Positions 56,139 to 64,000 of a stretch of 64,000 nt of DNA are shown in pieces. Positions within the stretch are counted from its first letter, which is position 1; each line of letters starts with the position of its first letter. A program made the position numbers and the translations under genes. Below the pieces are notes generated by a model that had not been told where the DNA came from, did no database searches, and saw only the letters and a program-made list of their open reading frames with translations. The DNA is from Paratractidigestivibacter faecalis. Its GTDB lineage: Bacteria > Actinomycetota > Coriobacteriia > Coriobacteriales > Atopobiaceae. Location of the stretch: the NCBI RefSeq assembly GCF_003416765.1, contig NZ_QSNG01000001.1, positions 336,742 through 400,741 on the forward strand, read 5' to 3'.

Positions 56139-57161
56139 ATGTCGATTCTTGTCTCACATACCAGCGCGTTGCAGCTCATGAGGCTGCGTGGGTACCCCGC
56201 CCGGGTCAAGGAGTGGAGCGAGTCAACCTCCTATGTTCCTCCCAAGCTGCCGGGGCACCAGAAGGTCATGCGCATCATCTCAGCCGACGACCTTCTGCGT
56301 GAGCTGCCCATGCCGCTCGATCTTCTCGTTCGCACCGACAACAACAGCCATACAACCGCCTTGGCCGACAAGCACGTGACGAGAAGCGCCTTCCCCCGCG
56401 ATGCATTCGTGCGCCTCTCCGAGGACCTCTACTGCGTCGCGCCCGAGCTCATTGCCTTCCAGATGGCAAGGGGAGCTAGTGTCGAGCAGGTTGCCCTGTT
56501 ACTCTACGAGCTCGTTGGCACCTATGCGCTTGATTGCGGCTCTTCCTATGGCATGACGCAGAGAAAAGAGCCACTGACAACCATCGAGGCGATATCCGAA
56601 ATGCTGCTCAGGAGAGGTTCCACTCATGGCTCGAGGAAGGTCGGCGCGGCGCTGCCCCTCGTCGCCCCGGACTCGGGATCGCCGATGGAGAGCAAGCTTG
56701 CGCTGCGCATCAAGGCGCCCGTCGACCAGGGCGGGTGGGGCATGCAGTTTACCTCGATGAACCACAGCATGTGGCTTGGGCGGCTCTCCGGGCGCTTCGA
56801 GGAGCTCAAGCTGAGAAAGCCGGACATCCTGTTTTGCGGTACTCGAGAAGGCTCGGGGCCGAGGTTCGTTGCGCTCGAGTACCATGGAGCTTGGCACCTG
56901 CAGGACGAGCAGGTCAAAAAAGACGAGGTCAGGCGTAACGAATTTGCCGCAAACGGCATAAAGGACTACACGATCTTCAAAGATCAGTACGATGACCTCG
57001 ACTACATGGACTGGCTGATTTCCCAGATAGGGGAGGAGCTGGGCATCTGCATGGACTATCTTGCCTGGGGCAAGAACCTGCGCGAGGACCTTTACCAGCG
57101 CCTCGAGAAAGCCCGTCCCCTGGGCCTTGCCGACGATTCCGCGGTGCGCCTCTCCGCGTAG
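56139..57161 (+). CDS. Putative PD-(D/E)XK nuclease of DUF559/AbiEi-like architecture
   Basis: 340 residues. The N-terminal half resembles the AbiEi-like part of actinobacterial DUF559 proteins (SPEL-type turn here APELIAFQMARGASVEQVAL, LLYELVGTYAL). The C-terminal half has the Vsr-like nuclease layout: Glu184 (SPMESKLALRIK), Asp229 (KPDILF), Glu247-x-His249 (VALEYHGAWH), then KDEVRRNEFAANGIKDYTIF. This predicts a DNA endonuclease, but the lysine of the EXK motif is histidine, and I cannot confirm activity. ATG 56139 has only GGCTCTTCCC upstream, a poor ribosome site. Framed on both sides by CGAACCCAAA palindromes and by AT-rich DNA. Confidence 0.6.
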   Translation: MSILVSHTSALQLMRLRGYPARVKEWSESTSYVPPKLPGHQKVMRIISADDLLRELPMPLDLLVRTDNNSHTTALADKHVTRSAFPRDAFVRLSEDLYCVAPELIAFQMARGASVEQVALLLYELVGTYALDCGSSYGMTQRKEPLTTIEAISEMLLRRGSTHGSRKVGAALPLVAPDSGSPMESKLALRIKAPVDQGGWGMQFTSMNHSMWLGRLSGRFEELKLRKPDILFCGTREGSGPRFVALEYHGAWHLQDEQVKKDEVRRNEFAANGIKDYTIFKDQYDDLDYMDWLISQIGEELGICMDYLAWGKNLREDLYQRLEKARPLGLADDSAVRLSA

Positions 57162-57185
57162 GCGCCTGTCTGGGCGCCATTTTCA

Positions 57186-57420
57186 CGTTTTGGGTTCGGC
57201 GCTGTGGCCAAGCGACAAAGACTCATTTGCAAAACTGCAGGTAGAGCAGTTGCTCGCTAATCGGCGGGATGCCTCTCTCCCGAAGCGCGAACCCAAATCG
57301 ATATCTGAATTGGGTTCGTGGGCGGGGTGCAAAGAGAAAAGCCGCAGGAGAGACAAGGTCTCTACCTGCGGCTTTGTTGTGAGCGCTGTTGGCTGGGGTC
57401 AAAATCGCGAACCCAAAACG
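57186..57420. repeat. Further CGAACCCAAA-family copies after the nuclease-like gene
   Basis: CGTTTTGGGTTCG at 57186-57198, the 31-bp palindrome core at 57288-57318 (CGAACCCAAATCGATATC, then TGAATTGGGTTCG) and CGAACCCAAAACG at 57408-57420. The 288-base gap holds these and the terminator below, and no gene. Confidence 0.7.
57341..57378. terminator. Bidirectional terminator between nuclease-like gene and ABC exporter operon
   Basis: GCCGCAGG (57341) pairs with CCTGCGGC (57365-57372), continued inside by AGAC/GTCT. TTTGTTGT follows on plus and TTTTCTCTTT on minus. Confidence 0.82.
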
Positions 57421-57449
57421 CAACGGAGGCGCAAATGAGGCCCCAACCT

Positions 57450-59312
57450 CTACGCGGCGTCCTCGAACTGGGAGTTGTAGAGCTCCGCGTAGAAGCCGCC
57501 CTTGGCGAGAAGCTCCTCGTGGGTGCCCTTCTCCACGATGTCGCCGTCGCGCAGCACGAGGATGACGTCGGCGTTGCGGATGGTGCTCAGGCGGTGCGCG
57601 ATGACAAAGCTCGTGCGGCCGCGCATGAGCTCGTCCATGGCGCGCTGGATGAGCTCCTCGGTGCGGGTGTCCACGTTGGACGTGGCCTCGTCCAGGATGA
57701 GGGCGGGGCGGTCGGCCAGGATGGCTCGCGCGATGGTTACGAGCTGGCGCTGGCCCTGGGAGAGGTTGGTGCCCTCCTCGTTGATCACAAAGTCGTAGCC
57801 GTCGGCCAGCGTGTGGATGAAGTGGTCGCAGCGCGCGGCCTTGGCTGCGGCCTCGACCTCGGCGTCGGTGGCGTCGGGGCGGCCGTAGCGGATGTTCTCG
57901 CGGATGGTGCCGTTGAACAGCCACGTGTCCTGCAGGACCATGGCAAACTCCTTGCGCAGCGCCGCGCGGTCCCAGTCGCGCACGTCGATGCCCTCGACGC
58001 GCAGGTTTCCGCCGTCCACGTCGTAGAAGCGCTGGAGCAGCTTGATGAGCGTGGTCTTGCCGGCGCCCGTCGGACCCACGATGGCCACGGTCTGGCCGGG
58101 CTCGGCCACGCAGCTGAAGTCGTGGATGATGGTCTGGCCGGGCACGTACCCAAAGCGCACGTGGTCGAACTCCACCAGGCCGGGGCGCTCCTCGGCCACC
58201 TGGGCGTCTGTCGCCTGCTCCTCCTCCGGCGCAGCGAGAAACTCAAAGACGCGCTCGGTGGCGGCAGCCATGGACTGCAGCGTGTTGCCCACGTTGCCGA
58301 GCTGCTGGACCGGCTGGGTGAAGTTGCGGACGTACTGGATGAAGGACTGGATGTCGCCGGGGGTGGCGTTGCCCGTGAGGGCCAGCTGCGCGCCCACCAC
58401 GACGACGCCCACGTAGCCCATGTTGCCCACCAGGGACATGAGCGGCATCATCAGGCCGGAGAGGAACTGCGACCTCCAGCCGGAGATGAAGAGGCGGTCG
58501 TTCTTCTCGTCGAACTCGGCCACGGCGGCGTCGGCGCGGTCAAAGACCTGGATGACGTTCTGGCCGGCGAAGTCCTCCTCGATGATGCCGTTGACGGCAC
58601 CCAGGACCTGCTGCTGCTCGCGGAAGTACGGCTGCGAGAAGTGAATCATGACCATCATGATGATGGCGGCGGCCGGAAGCGTCAGCACGGTCACGCCGGT
58701 GAGCGGCAGGCTGATGGAGAGCATCATCACGAGCACGCCGAGGATCTGCGTGACCGAGGTGATGAGCTGCGTGATGGACTGGTTGAGGGACTGGCCCAGG
58801 GTGTCCACGTCGTTGGTGATGCGGCTGAGCACGTCTCCCTTGCTGTGGCCGTTGAAGTAGCTCATGGGCACGACGGAGATCTTGTGGGCGATCTCCTTGC
58901 GCATGCGGTAGCAGATCTTCTGCGTGACGCCGGTCATGAGCCAGCCCTGCACGAGGTTGCACGCGGAGCTCGCCAGGTAGAGGCCGAGCAGGAACAGCAG
59001 GGTCTTGCCGATCCAGTCAAAGTCCACGGCTCCGGTGCCGCTCACCTTGGCGACAAGCCCCTCGTAGAGCTTGGTAGTAACCTGGCCCAGCACCTTGGGG
59101 CCCACGATGTTGAAGATGACCGAGCAGATGGCAAAGGCAATGCCGAAGAGCACGGCCACCTTGTGCTGGCCCACGTAGCCCAGCAGCTTCAGCATGGTGC
59201 CCTTGAAGTCCTTGGCCTTCTCGACGGAGCGTCCGCCGCCAAAGCCGCGGCCGCCCATGGGGCCGCGCTGGCGCTGCTTGGGCATGACGGTCTTGGAGTT
59301 CTCGTCTGCCAT
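57450..59312 (-). CDS. ABC exporter half-transporter (canonical ATP site partner)
   Basis: 620-residue fused membrane/ATPase protein of the multidrug/lipid exporter class. An N-terminal cytoplasmic leader rich in Gly/Arg precedes six membrane helices (residues about 40-330) and the ATPase domain: Walker A GPTGAGKTT, signature LSQGQRQLVTIARAI (Gln for the first Gly of LSGGQ), Walker B LILDEATSNVD with catalytic Glu, H-loop IAHRLST. It pairs with the next-upstream gene as a heterodimer; the start overlaps that gene's stop by one base (TAATG). Confidence 0.93.
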   Translation of the reverse strand: MADENSKTVMPKQRQRGPMGGRGFGGGRSVEKAKDFKGTMLKLLGYVGQHKVAVLFGIAFAICSVIFNIVGPKVLGQVTTKLYEGLVAKVSGTGAVDFDWIGKTLLFLLGLYLASSACNLVQGWLMTGVTQKICYRMRKEIAHKISVVPMSYFNGHSKGDVLSRITNDVDTLGQSLNQSITQLITSVTQILGVLVMMLSISLPLTGVTVLTLPAAAIIMMVMIHFSQPYFREQQQVLGAVNGIIEEDFAGQNVIQVFDRADAAVAEFDEKNDRLFISGWRSQFLSGLMMPLMSLVGNMGYVGVVVVGAQLALTGNATPGDIQSFIQYVRNFTQPVQQLGNVGNTLQSMAAATERVFEFLAAPEEEQATDAQVAEERPGLVEFDHVRFGYVPGQTIIHDFSCVAEPGQTVAIVGPTGAGKTTLIKLLQRFYDVDGGNLRVEGIDVRDWDRAALRKEFAMVLQDTWLFNGTIRENIRYGRPDATDAEVEAAAKAARCDHFIHTLADGYDFVINEEGTNLSQGQRQLVTIARAILADRPALILDEATSNVDTRTEELIQRAMDELMRGRTSFVIAHRLSTIRNADVILVLRDGDIVEKGTHEELLAKGGFYAELYNSQFEDAA

Positions 59313-61534
59313 TAGCGGCTACCCCCTTCCATGACCGCCGTAATCTCTTCCTGCGTGAGGCCGAGCTCCTTGGCGGAAAGCTGTGACTGTGCGATCTCCA
59401 GGTAGGCGGGGCAGCTGCGCAGGAGCTCCTCGTGCGTGCCCTGGCCCACCACCTGGCCGTCGTCCAGGACGACGATCTGGTCCGCATGCATGATGGTGGC
59501 TATGCGCTGGGCCACCACCACGATGGCGGCCTCCTTCTGCGTGCGTGCGAGCTCCTCGCGCAGGCGGGCGTCGGTCTTGTAGTCAAGGGCGCTGAAGGAG
59601 TCGTCAAAGACCACGACCTCGGGGCGCTTGGCCAGGGCGCGCGCGATGGAGAGGCGCTGGCGCTGGCCGCCGGAGACGTTCCCGCCGCCCTGGCTGATCT
59701 CGGAGCCAAAGCCGCCCTCGCGCTCCTCGATGAAGTCGGTGGCCTGGGCGATTGCCGCCGCCTCGCGCATGGCGTCGTCGGTCACGGACTCGCCGGCAAA
59801 CTTGAGGTTGGACTCCACGGTGCCAGAGAAGAGCATGCCCTGCTGGGGCACGTAGCCCACGCGGCGGCGCAGCTCGGAGAGGGGAAGGTCGCGGACGTCG
59901 ATGCCGTCCAGGGTGACCTTGCCTCCCGTGACGTCGTACAGGCGCGGGATGAGCTGCACGAGCGTGGACTTGCCGCAGCCCGTGGAGCCGATGACGCCCA
60001 GCGTCTGGCCGGCGTGCACGGTGAAGCTCACGCCGCTGATGACGTCCTCGCGGGCGTCGGGGTACTGGAAGCTGACGTTCTTGAAGGCCAGCTCGCCGCG
60101 AGGGGCGTCGGCGGCGAGAAGCTGCGGGCGCTTGGGCTCCTTGATGGAGCTCTGGGTGGAGAGGACCTCCTCCACGCGCTCGGCGGCCACCTCGGCGCGC
60201 GGCAGCATGACGGAGACCATGGTGAGGATCATGAACGCCATGACGATCTGCATGGTGTAGGAGATGAAGGCCATCATGTCGCCGACCTGCATCACGCCGT
60301 CGCTGACGCCGTGGGAGCCGGCCCATACGATAAGCACGGTGACGCAGTTCATGACCAGCATCATGAGCGGCATCATGAAGCTCATGGCGCGGTTGGTGAA
60401 GAGCTGGGTGTCCATGAGGTCGCGGGAGGCGTCGTCAAAGCGCTCGAGCTCGTGGTCCTGGCGGCCAAAGGCGCGGATGGGCATGACGCCGTCGAGCATC
60501 TCGCGGGCGACGAGGTTCACGCGGTCCACGAACTTCTGCATCTTCTTGAACTTGGGCATGGTGAGGCCCATGAGCACGCCCACCACGGCGCACACGGCGA
60601 TGACGGCCACGCCGATGGTCCACTCCAGGCCCGTGTGGGTGGCAAGCACGCGCATGACGGCCACGACGCCCATGATGGGGGCCATGAGCACCATGCGGAT
60701 GAAGAGGGTCGTCGCCATCTGGATCTGCTGGATGTCGTTGGTGCAGCGCGTGATGAGGGACGCCTGGCTGAACTTTCCGACCTCTGCCGGCGAGAAGTGC
60801 ATCACGCGGTCGAAGGTCTGGCGGCGCAGGTCGCGCGCGATGGTGCAGGCAGTGTGGGAGGCCACGGCGCCCGTGAGGATGGTGGCCACCAGCGAGACGG
60901 CGCACAGGCCGAACATCTTGAGCGACATGCTGGCAAGGTAGGAGTTCTGCACGTCGGTCAGGCTGATGCCCTGGGCCTCGTACTCCTGCTGCACGTAGGT
61001 GACGGCGCGCTGCTTGACGATGGAGCCGCCCATGCTGCCCATGGAGTCGCTCATGGCGCTGGCGGCCTCGACGAGCTTCTCCTTGGGGATGATGCCCGCC
61101 TCGCAGGCGCCGCGGACGGTCTGCATGTCAAGCGTGCCCGTCATGCCGTCCGTCACGGTCGAGGCGTCCACGCCCTGCTCGAGGGAGAGGACTACGGTCT
61201 CGGGCAGGCTGATGGCGTCGCTGACGGCGCCGTCCTCGGCGCGGTCTGCCTCGGAGCCCACGTAGGTGCGGATGCCCTCTGCATCGGGCTCGGAGTAGGC
61301 GGCCTCGACGGTTGCCATGTCGTCCTCGGGCATGAAGAGCTCCAGGTCAGACAGGGACTCGGCGCGGATGGTGTCGGGCGCCGGGCCCTCTATGCCTCCC
61401 TGCTGGATGCCCACGTCCACGATCTCGCTCATGTAGGTGGGCAGCGCGAGGTCCGCGTTGCAGCTGATGACGATGAGCGCCACGGCGCACACCAGCGCAA
61501 GCACGTGGTTCTTAAAGAGCTTGACGATCCTCAT
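59312..61534 (-). CDS. ABC exporter half-transporter with large extracytoplasmic insert and degenerate Walker B
   Basis: 740-residue partner of the previous protein. TM1 (NHVLALVCAVALIVISC) is followed by an extracytoplasmic insert of about 150 residues before TM2, accounting for the extra length. The ATPase domain has Walker A GSTGCGKST, signature VSGGQRQRLSIARAL and Walker B VVVFDDSFSALD with Asp in the place of the catalytic Glu, as expected for the degenerate site of heterodimeric exporters. ATG 61534 with AAGGGAGGCCAGCCGC upstream; the marR stop lies 22 bases inside it. Drug or lipid export is inferred. Confidence 0.93.
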   Translation of the reverse strand: MRIVKLFKNHVLALVCAVALIVISCNADLALPTYMSEIVDVGIQQGGIEGPAPDTIRAESLSDLELFMPEDDMATVEAAYSEPDAEGIRTYVGSEADRAEDGAVSDAISLPETVVLSLEQGVDASTVTDGMTGTLDMQTVRGACEAGIIPKEKLVEAASAMSDSMGSMGGSIVKQRAVTYVQQEYEAQGISLTDVQNSYLASMSLKMFGLCAVSLVATILTGAVASHTACTIARDLRRQTFDRVMHFSPAEVGKFSQASLITRCTNDIQQIQMATTLFIRMVLMAPIMGVVAVMRVLATHTGLEWTIGVAVIAVCAVVGVLMGLTMPKFKKMQKFVDRVNLVAREMLDGVMPIRAFGRQDHELERFDDASRDLMDTQLFTNRAMSFMMPLMMLVMNCVTVLIVWAGSHGVSDGVMQVGDMMAFISYTMQIVMAFMILTMVSVMLPRAEVAAERVEEVLSTQSSIKEPKRPQLLAADAPRGELAFKNVSFQYPDAREDVISGVSFTVHAGQTLGVIGSTGCGKSTLVQLIPRLYDVTGGKVTLDGIDVRDLPLSELRRRVGYVPQQGMLFSGTVESNLKFAGESVTDDAMREAAAIAQATDFIEEREGGFGSEISQGGGNVSGGQRQRLSIARALAKRPEVVVFDDSFSALDYKTDARLREELARTQKEAAIVVVAQRIATIMHADQIVVLDDGQVVGQGTHEELLRSCPAYLEIAQSQLSAKELGLTQEEITAVMEGGSR

Positions 61535-62024
61535 GCGGCTGGCCTCCCTTCCTCTCTTGGTCTTGTTTGTCGGCGGCCTGCCGGGCCGCACGGTTGCCGT
61601 CTATGGTCTGGTTCACGCGACGGAGGATGCGCAGCATCTCCCGGGTGTCCTTCTCGCCGAGCTGGGCGAGAAAATCGCTGGCCAGCTCCTCGAACTCCGC
61701 CTTGTGGCGCTTGTCTTCCGCCCGTCCGGCCTCGGTGAGGCTTACGGTGACGCGACGGCGGTCGGCCTGGGAGTGCTCCCGGGTGACGAGGCCCTTCTCC
61801 TCAAGGGAGCGCAGCACGTTGGCCACGCGGGCGGAGGAGAGGTGGCCCAGCGCGGCAAGCTCGCTCGGGGTGAGCGGGCTTGCGGAACAGGCGAGCGCAT
61901 GTATGACGCCATGCTCTCCGCGGCGGGCGTTTTGCATCCTCGAGCCCATGCGGCGGCCGAGCGCCCCGAACTCCTCCAGGACCTCCTGCGCCAGTGCGCG
62001 GAAGTCCTCGGAATTCCCTTCCAC
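61512..62024 (-). CDS. MarR-family transcriptional regulator
   Basis: 170-residue winged-helix repressor. HTH at PLTPSELAALGHLSSARVANVLRSLEEKGLVTREHSQADRRRVTVSLTEAG, written here in the order recognition helix then wing, positions about 55-105 (bases 61710-61860). GTG start at 62024 with AGGAGG five bases upstream. First gene of the exporter operon and overlapping it by 22 bases, so it most likely controls the operon in response to an exported compound. Confidence 0.9.
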   Translation of the reverse strand: MEGNSEDFRALAQEVLEEFGALGRRMGSRMQNARRGEHGVIHALACSASPLTPSELAALGHLSSARVANVLRSLEEKGLVTREHSQADRRRVTVSLTEAGRAEDKRHKAEFEELASDFLAQLGEKDTREMLRILRRVNQTIDGNRAARQAADKQDQERKGGQPHEDRQAL

Positions 62025-62050
62025 TGAAACCTCCTAATACTAGAAGCAAA

Positions 62051-62061
62051 TAACGGTGTTA
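62051..62061. promoter_or_regulatory. Candidate MarR operator
   Basis: TAAC-GGT-GTTA, a short palindrome 27 bases upstream of the marR start in AT-rich DNA, within a longer partial dyad. It is a plausible autoregulatory site in the marR/glnN divergent region; weakly supported. Confidence 0.35.
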
Positions 62062-62290
62062 GATATTGCCTCGGCAGAGTGCCGCTAGTCCCGTGGCGCG
62101 CCCTTCTCCACGGGTCCCTCACATAGATGAAGGGCACCGTCCGGTCGCCGTGCGCCTCTATGTCACGCGTTTCTTGCAATTTGGGTGGTTCGCTGGGGAC
62201 ACCTGGCCTTAATGGACGTGTAACAATGGGCAACTAGAGTTTTCTCCCGTAAGCCAAGCACGCCAAACTACTAGACGGAAAGAGGCGCAC

Positions 62291-64000
62291 ATGGGCAAGG
62301 ACAAGGTCACCGAGGAGTACGGAAGCCTCCTGTTCACGGATGCCGTGATGCAGGAGAGGCTTCCCAAGCCTACCTACAAGGAGCTCAAGCAGGTCATCGA
62401 GGAGGGCAAGAAGCTCGACCTGAGCATCGCCAACGAGGTGGCCCACGCCATGAAGGAGTGGGCGCTGGAGAAGGGCGCGACGCACTACGCGCACTGGTTC
62501 CAGCCGCTGACGGGCATCACCTCCGAGAAGCACGACAGCTTCATCACGCCCAAGGACGACGGCAGCGTCCTCATGTCGTTCTCGGGCAAGGAGCTCATCC
62601 AGGGCGAGCCGGACGCCTCCTCCTTCCCCTCCGGCGGCCTGCGCGCCACCTTCGAGGCCCGCGGCTACACCGCCTGGGACCCCTCCAGCCCCGCCTTCAT
62701 CAAAGACGAGGTCCTATGCATCCCCACGGCCTTCATCTCCTACACCGGCGAGGCGCTTGACAAGAAGACCCCGCTGCTGCGCTCCCAGGTGGCCCTTGAG
62801 GGCCAGGCCAAGCGCGTGCTGGAGCTCTTCGGCCGTCCCGCCAAGCACGTCATGACCACCGTCGGCCCCGAGCAGGAGTACTTCCTCATCAAGGAGGAGG
62901 ACTTCCAGAAGCGCCCGGACCTCATCATGTGTGGCCGCACGCTCTTTGGCTGCGAGCCGGTCAAGGGCCAGGAGCTCGAGGAGCACTACTTCGGCGCCAT
63001 CCGCCCGACGGTCAACGCCTTCATGAAGGAGGTCGACGACGAGCTCTGGAAGCTCGGCGTCCCCGCCAAGACCAAGCACAACGAGGTCGCCCCCGGCCAG
63101 CACGAGCTCGCCCCCATCTTCGAGCAGGGCTCCCTTGCCATTGACGACAACCTCCTGACCATGGAGAAGCTCAAGCTCCTGGCCACCCACCACGGCCTGG
63201 CCTGCCTCGAGCACGAGAAGCCCTTCGACTACGTCAACGGCTCCGGCAAGCACAACAACTGGTCCATCTGCGCCGACGGCAAGAACCTGCTCGAGCCTGG
63301 CGCCCAGCCCAACGAGAACCTGCAGTTCCTCGTCTTCCTGGCCGCCCTCATCGCCGCCGTCGACACCCACGCCGACCTGCTGCGCATGAGCGTCGCCTCC
63401 GCCGGCAACGACCACCGTCTGGGCGCCAACGAGGCGCCCCCGGCCATTGTCTCCGTCTTCCTGGGTGATGAGCTGGACGAGATCGTCGAGGCCCTCATCC
63501 ATGACGAGGCCACCGAGGCTCACGGCCGCACCCGCATCGACCTGGGCGTTCCCTCCCTGCCCACGGTCCTGCAGGACACCACGGACCGCAACCGCACGTC
63601 TCCCTTCGCCTTCACCGGCAACAAGTTCGAGTTCCGCATGTGCGGCTCCCAGCAGAACCTGTCCGACCCCAACGTGGTACTGAACACCGCCGTGGCCGAG
63701 CAGTGCGACGAGTTCGCCTGCGCCATGGCCGGCAAGACCGGCGACGAGTTCACCGCCTGCGCCCTGGCCTGGGTCAAGCAGACGCTCAAGGATCACCACC
63801 GCATCATCTTCGAGGGCAACGGCTACTCCGAGGAGTGGGAGCAGGAGGCCGAGCGCCGCGGCCTGCCCAACCTCAAGACCACGCCGGACGCCCTGCCCAC
63901 CATGGTCAAGCCCGAGAACGTCGCCTTCTTCGACAAGTACGGCGTCCTCAACGAGGCCGAGGTCCACGCCCGCTACGTCTCCAAGGCCGAGCAGTACTCC
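62291..64000 (+). CDS. glnN: Type III glutamine synthetase, 3' truncated by window end
   Basis: The first 570 residues of a GSIII (family length about 700), forming glutamine from glutamate, ammonia and ATP. GSIII landmarks are [64 protein letters not shown] (metal/ATP ligands), [11 protein letters not shown] and [19 protein letters not shown] at 62291 with GGAAAGAGGCGC upstream. It would reassimilate ammonia; note that the purine island releases much ammonia, although the two loci are 40 kb apart. The 266-base gap before it is shared with the divergent marR operon. Confidence 0.96.
   Translation, partial: MGKDKVTEEYGSLLFTDAVMQERLPKPTYKELKQVIEEGKKLDLSIANEVAHAMKEWALEKGATHYAHWFQPLTGITSEKHDSFITPKDDGSVLMSFSGKELIQGEPDASSFPSGGLRATFEARGYTAWDPSSPAFIKDEVLCIPTAFISYTGEALDKKTPLLRSQVALEGQAKRVLELFGRPAKHVMTTVGPEQEYFLIKEEDFQKRPDLIMCGRTLFGCEPVKGQELEEHYFGAIRPTVNAFMKEVDDELWKLGVPAKTKHNEVAPGQHELAPIFEQGSLAIDDNLLTMEKLKLLATHHGLACLEHEKPFDYVNGSGKHNNWSICADGKNLLEPGAQPNENLQFLVFLAALIAAVDTHADLLRMSVASAGNDHRLGANEAPPAIVSVFLGDELDEIVEALIHDEATEAHGRTRIDLGVPSLPTVLQDTTDRNRTSPFAFTGNKFEFRMCGSQQNLSDPNVVLNTAVAEQCDEFACAMAGKTGDEFTACALAWVKQTLKDHHRIIFEGNGYSEEWEQEAERRGLPNLKTTPDALPTMVKPENVAFFDKYGVLNEAEVHARYVSKAEQYS

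Overview
The window is a high-GC chromosomal segment of an anaerobic actinobacterium. The 16S rRNA, the strong GAG/AAG/GCC codon bias, and the mix of a type III glutamine synthetase, a group B [FeFe] hydrogenase, Tat-exported lipoproteins and mannose-family PTS genes point to the class Coriobacteriia, probably Atopobiaceae (Olsenella-like). The genus is an inference from reading, not from a database search.

Region 1 (1-21 kb) is a coherent catabolic island. It starts with two tandem BMP-family (purine-nucleoside type) lipoproteins. A three-subunit molybdenum hydroxylase (Mo, FAD and 2Fe-2S subunits), a YheO-type regulator and guanine deaminase follow. Next come YgeX (diaminopropionate ammonia-lyase), YgeY (M20 hydrolase), YgeW (carbamoyltransferase-like), a carbamate kinase, a ModE-HTH/MocA-like fusion, a hydantoinase (HyuA) and RidA. 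After mscL on the other strand come a YedE-type transporter, a TusA-like protein, a DUF3343 protein and selD. This matches the gut-bacterial anaerobic purine/urate degradation cluster and the labile-selenium molybdenum hydroxylase trait. Purine deamination and hydroxylation would feed ring opening, carbamoyl transfer with ATP formation by carbamate kinase, and diaminopropionate cleavage to pyruvate and ammonia. SelD and its neighbours would supply selenium. No selA/selB is visible, and ygfK and xdhD are not in the window.

Region 2 (21-34 kb) has ligA, an SDR dehydrogenase, a small XRE regulator, an M20 dipeptidase-like gene, a stand-alone HIRAN protein and a complete 16S-23S-5S rRNA operon without spacer tRNAs. 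A zinc-ribbon hypothetical gene and an acyltransferase-3 gene of atypical codon use follow.

Region 3 (34-46 kb) holds a PiT phosphate transporter with its DUF47 partner, a threonine aldolase, ilvE, hisS, and a lower-GC seven-gene PTS operon (IIB-IIC-IID, ManA-like, MtlD-like, IIA, RpiR regulator) of unknown sugar.

Region 4 (46-64 kb) holds a YknXYZ-like ABC efflux system, an RluA-type pseudouridine synthase, a group B [FeFe] hydrogenase with a nucleoid-associated protein, a Tat-exported coiled-coil cell-wall hydrolase and a polysaccharide deacetylase. A putative PD-(D/E)XK nuclease framed by palindromic repeats follows, then a MarR-controlled heterodimeric ABC exporter and the 5' part of glnN.

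Between genes the window is rich in inverted repeats: a recurring GCGAGAAG/CTTCTCGC palindrome family, a four-copy inverted element between selD and ligA, a 111-bp palindrome next to a 50-bp-period array, and the CGAACCCAAA family around the nuclease gene. I saw no tRNA, CRISPR array, transposase or prophage.
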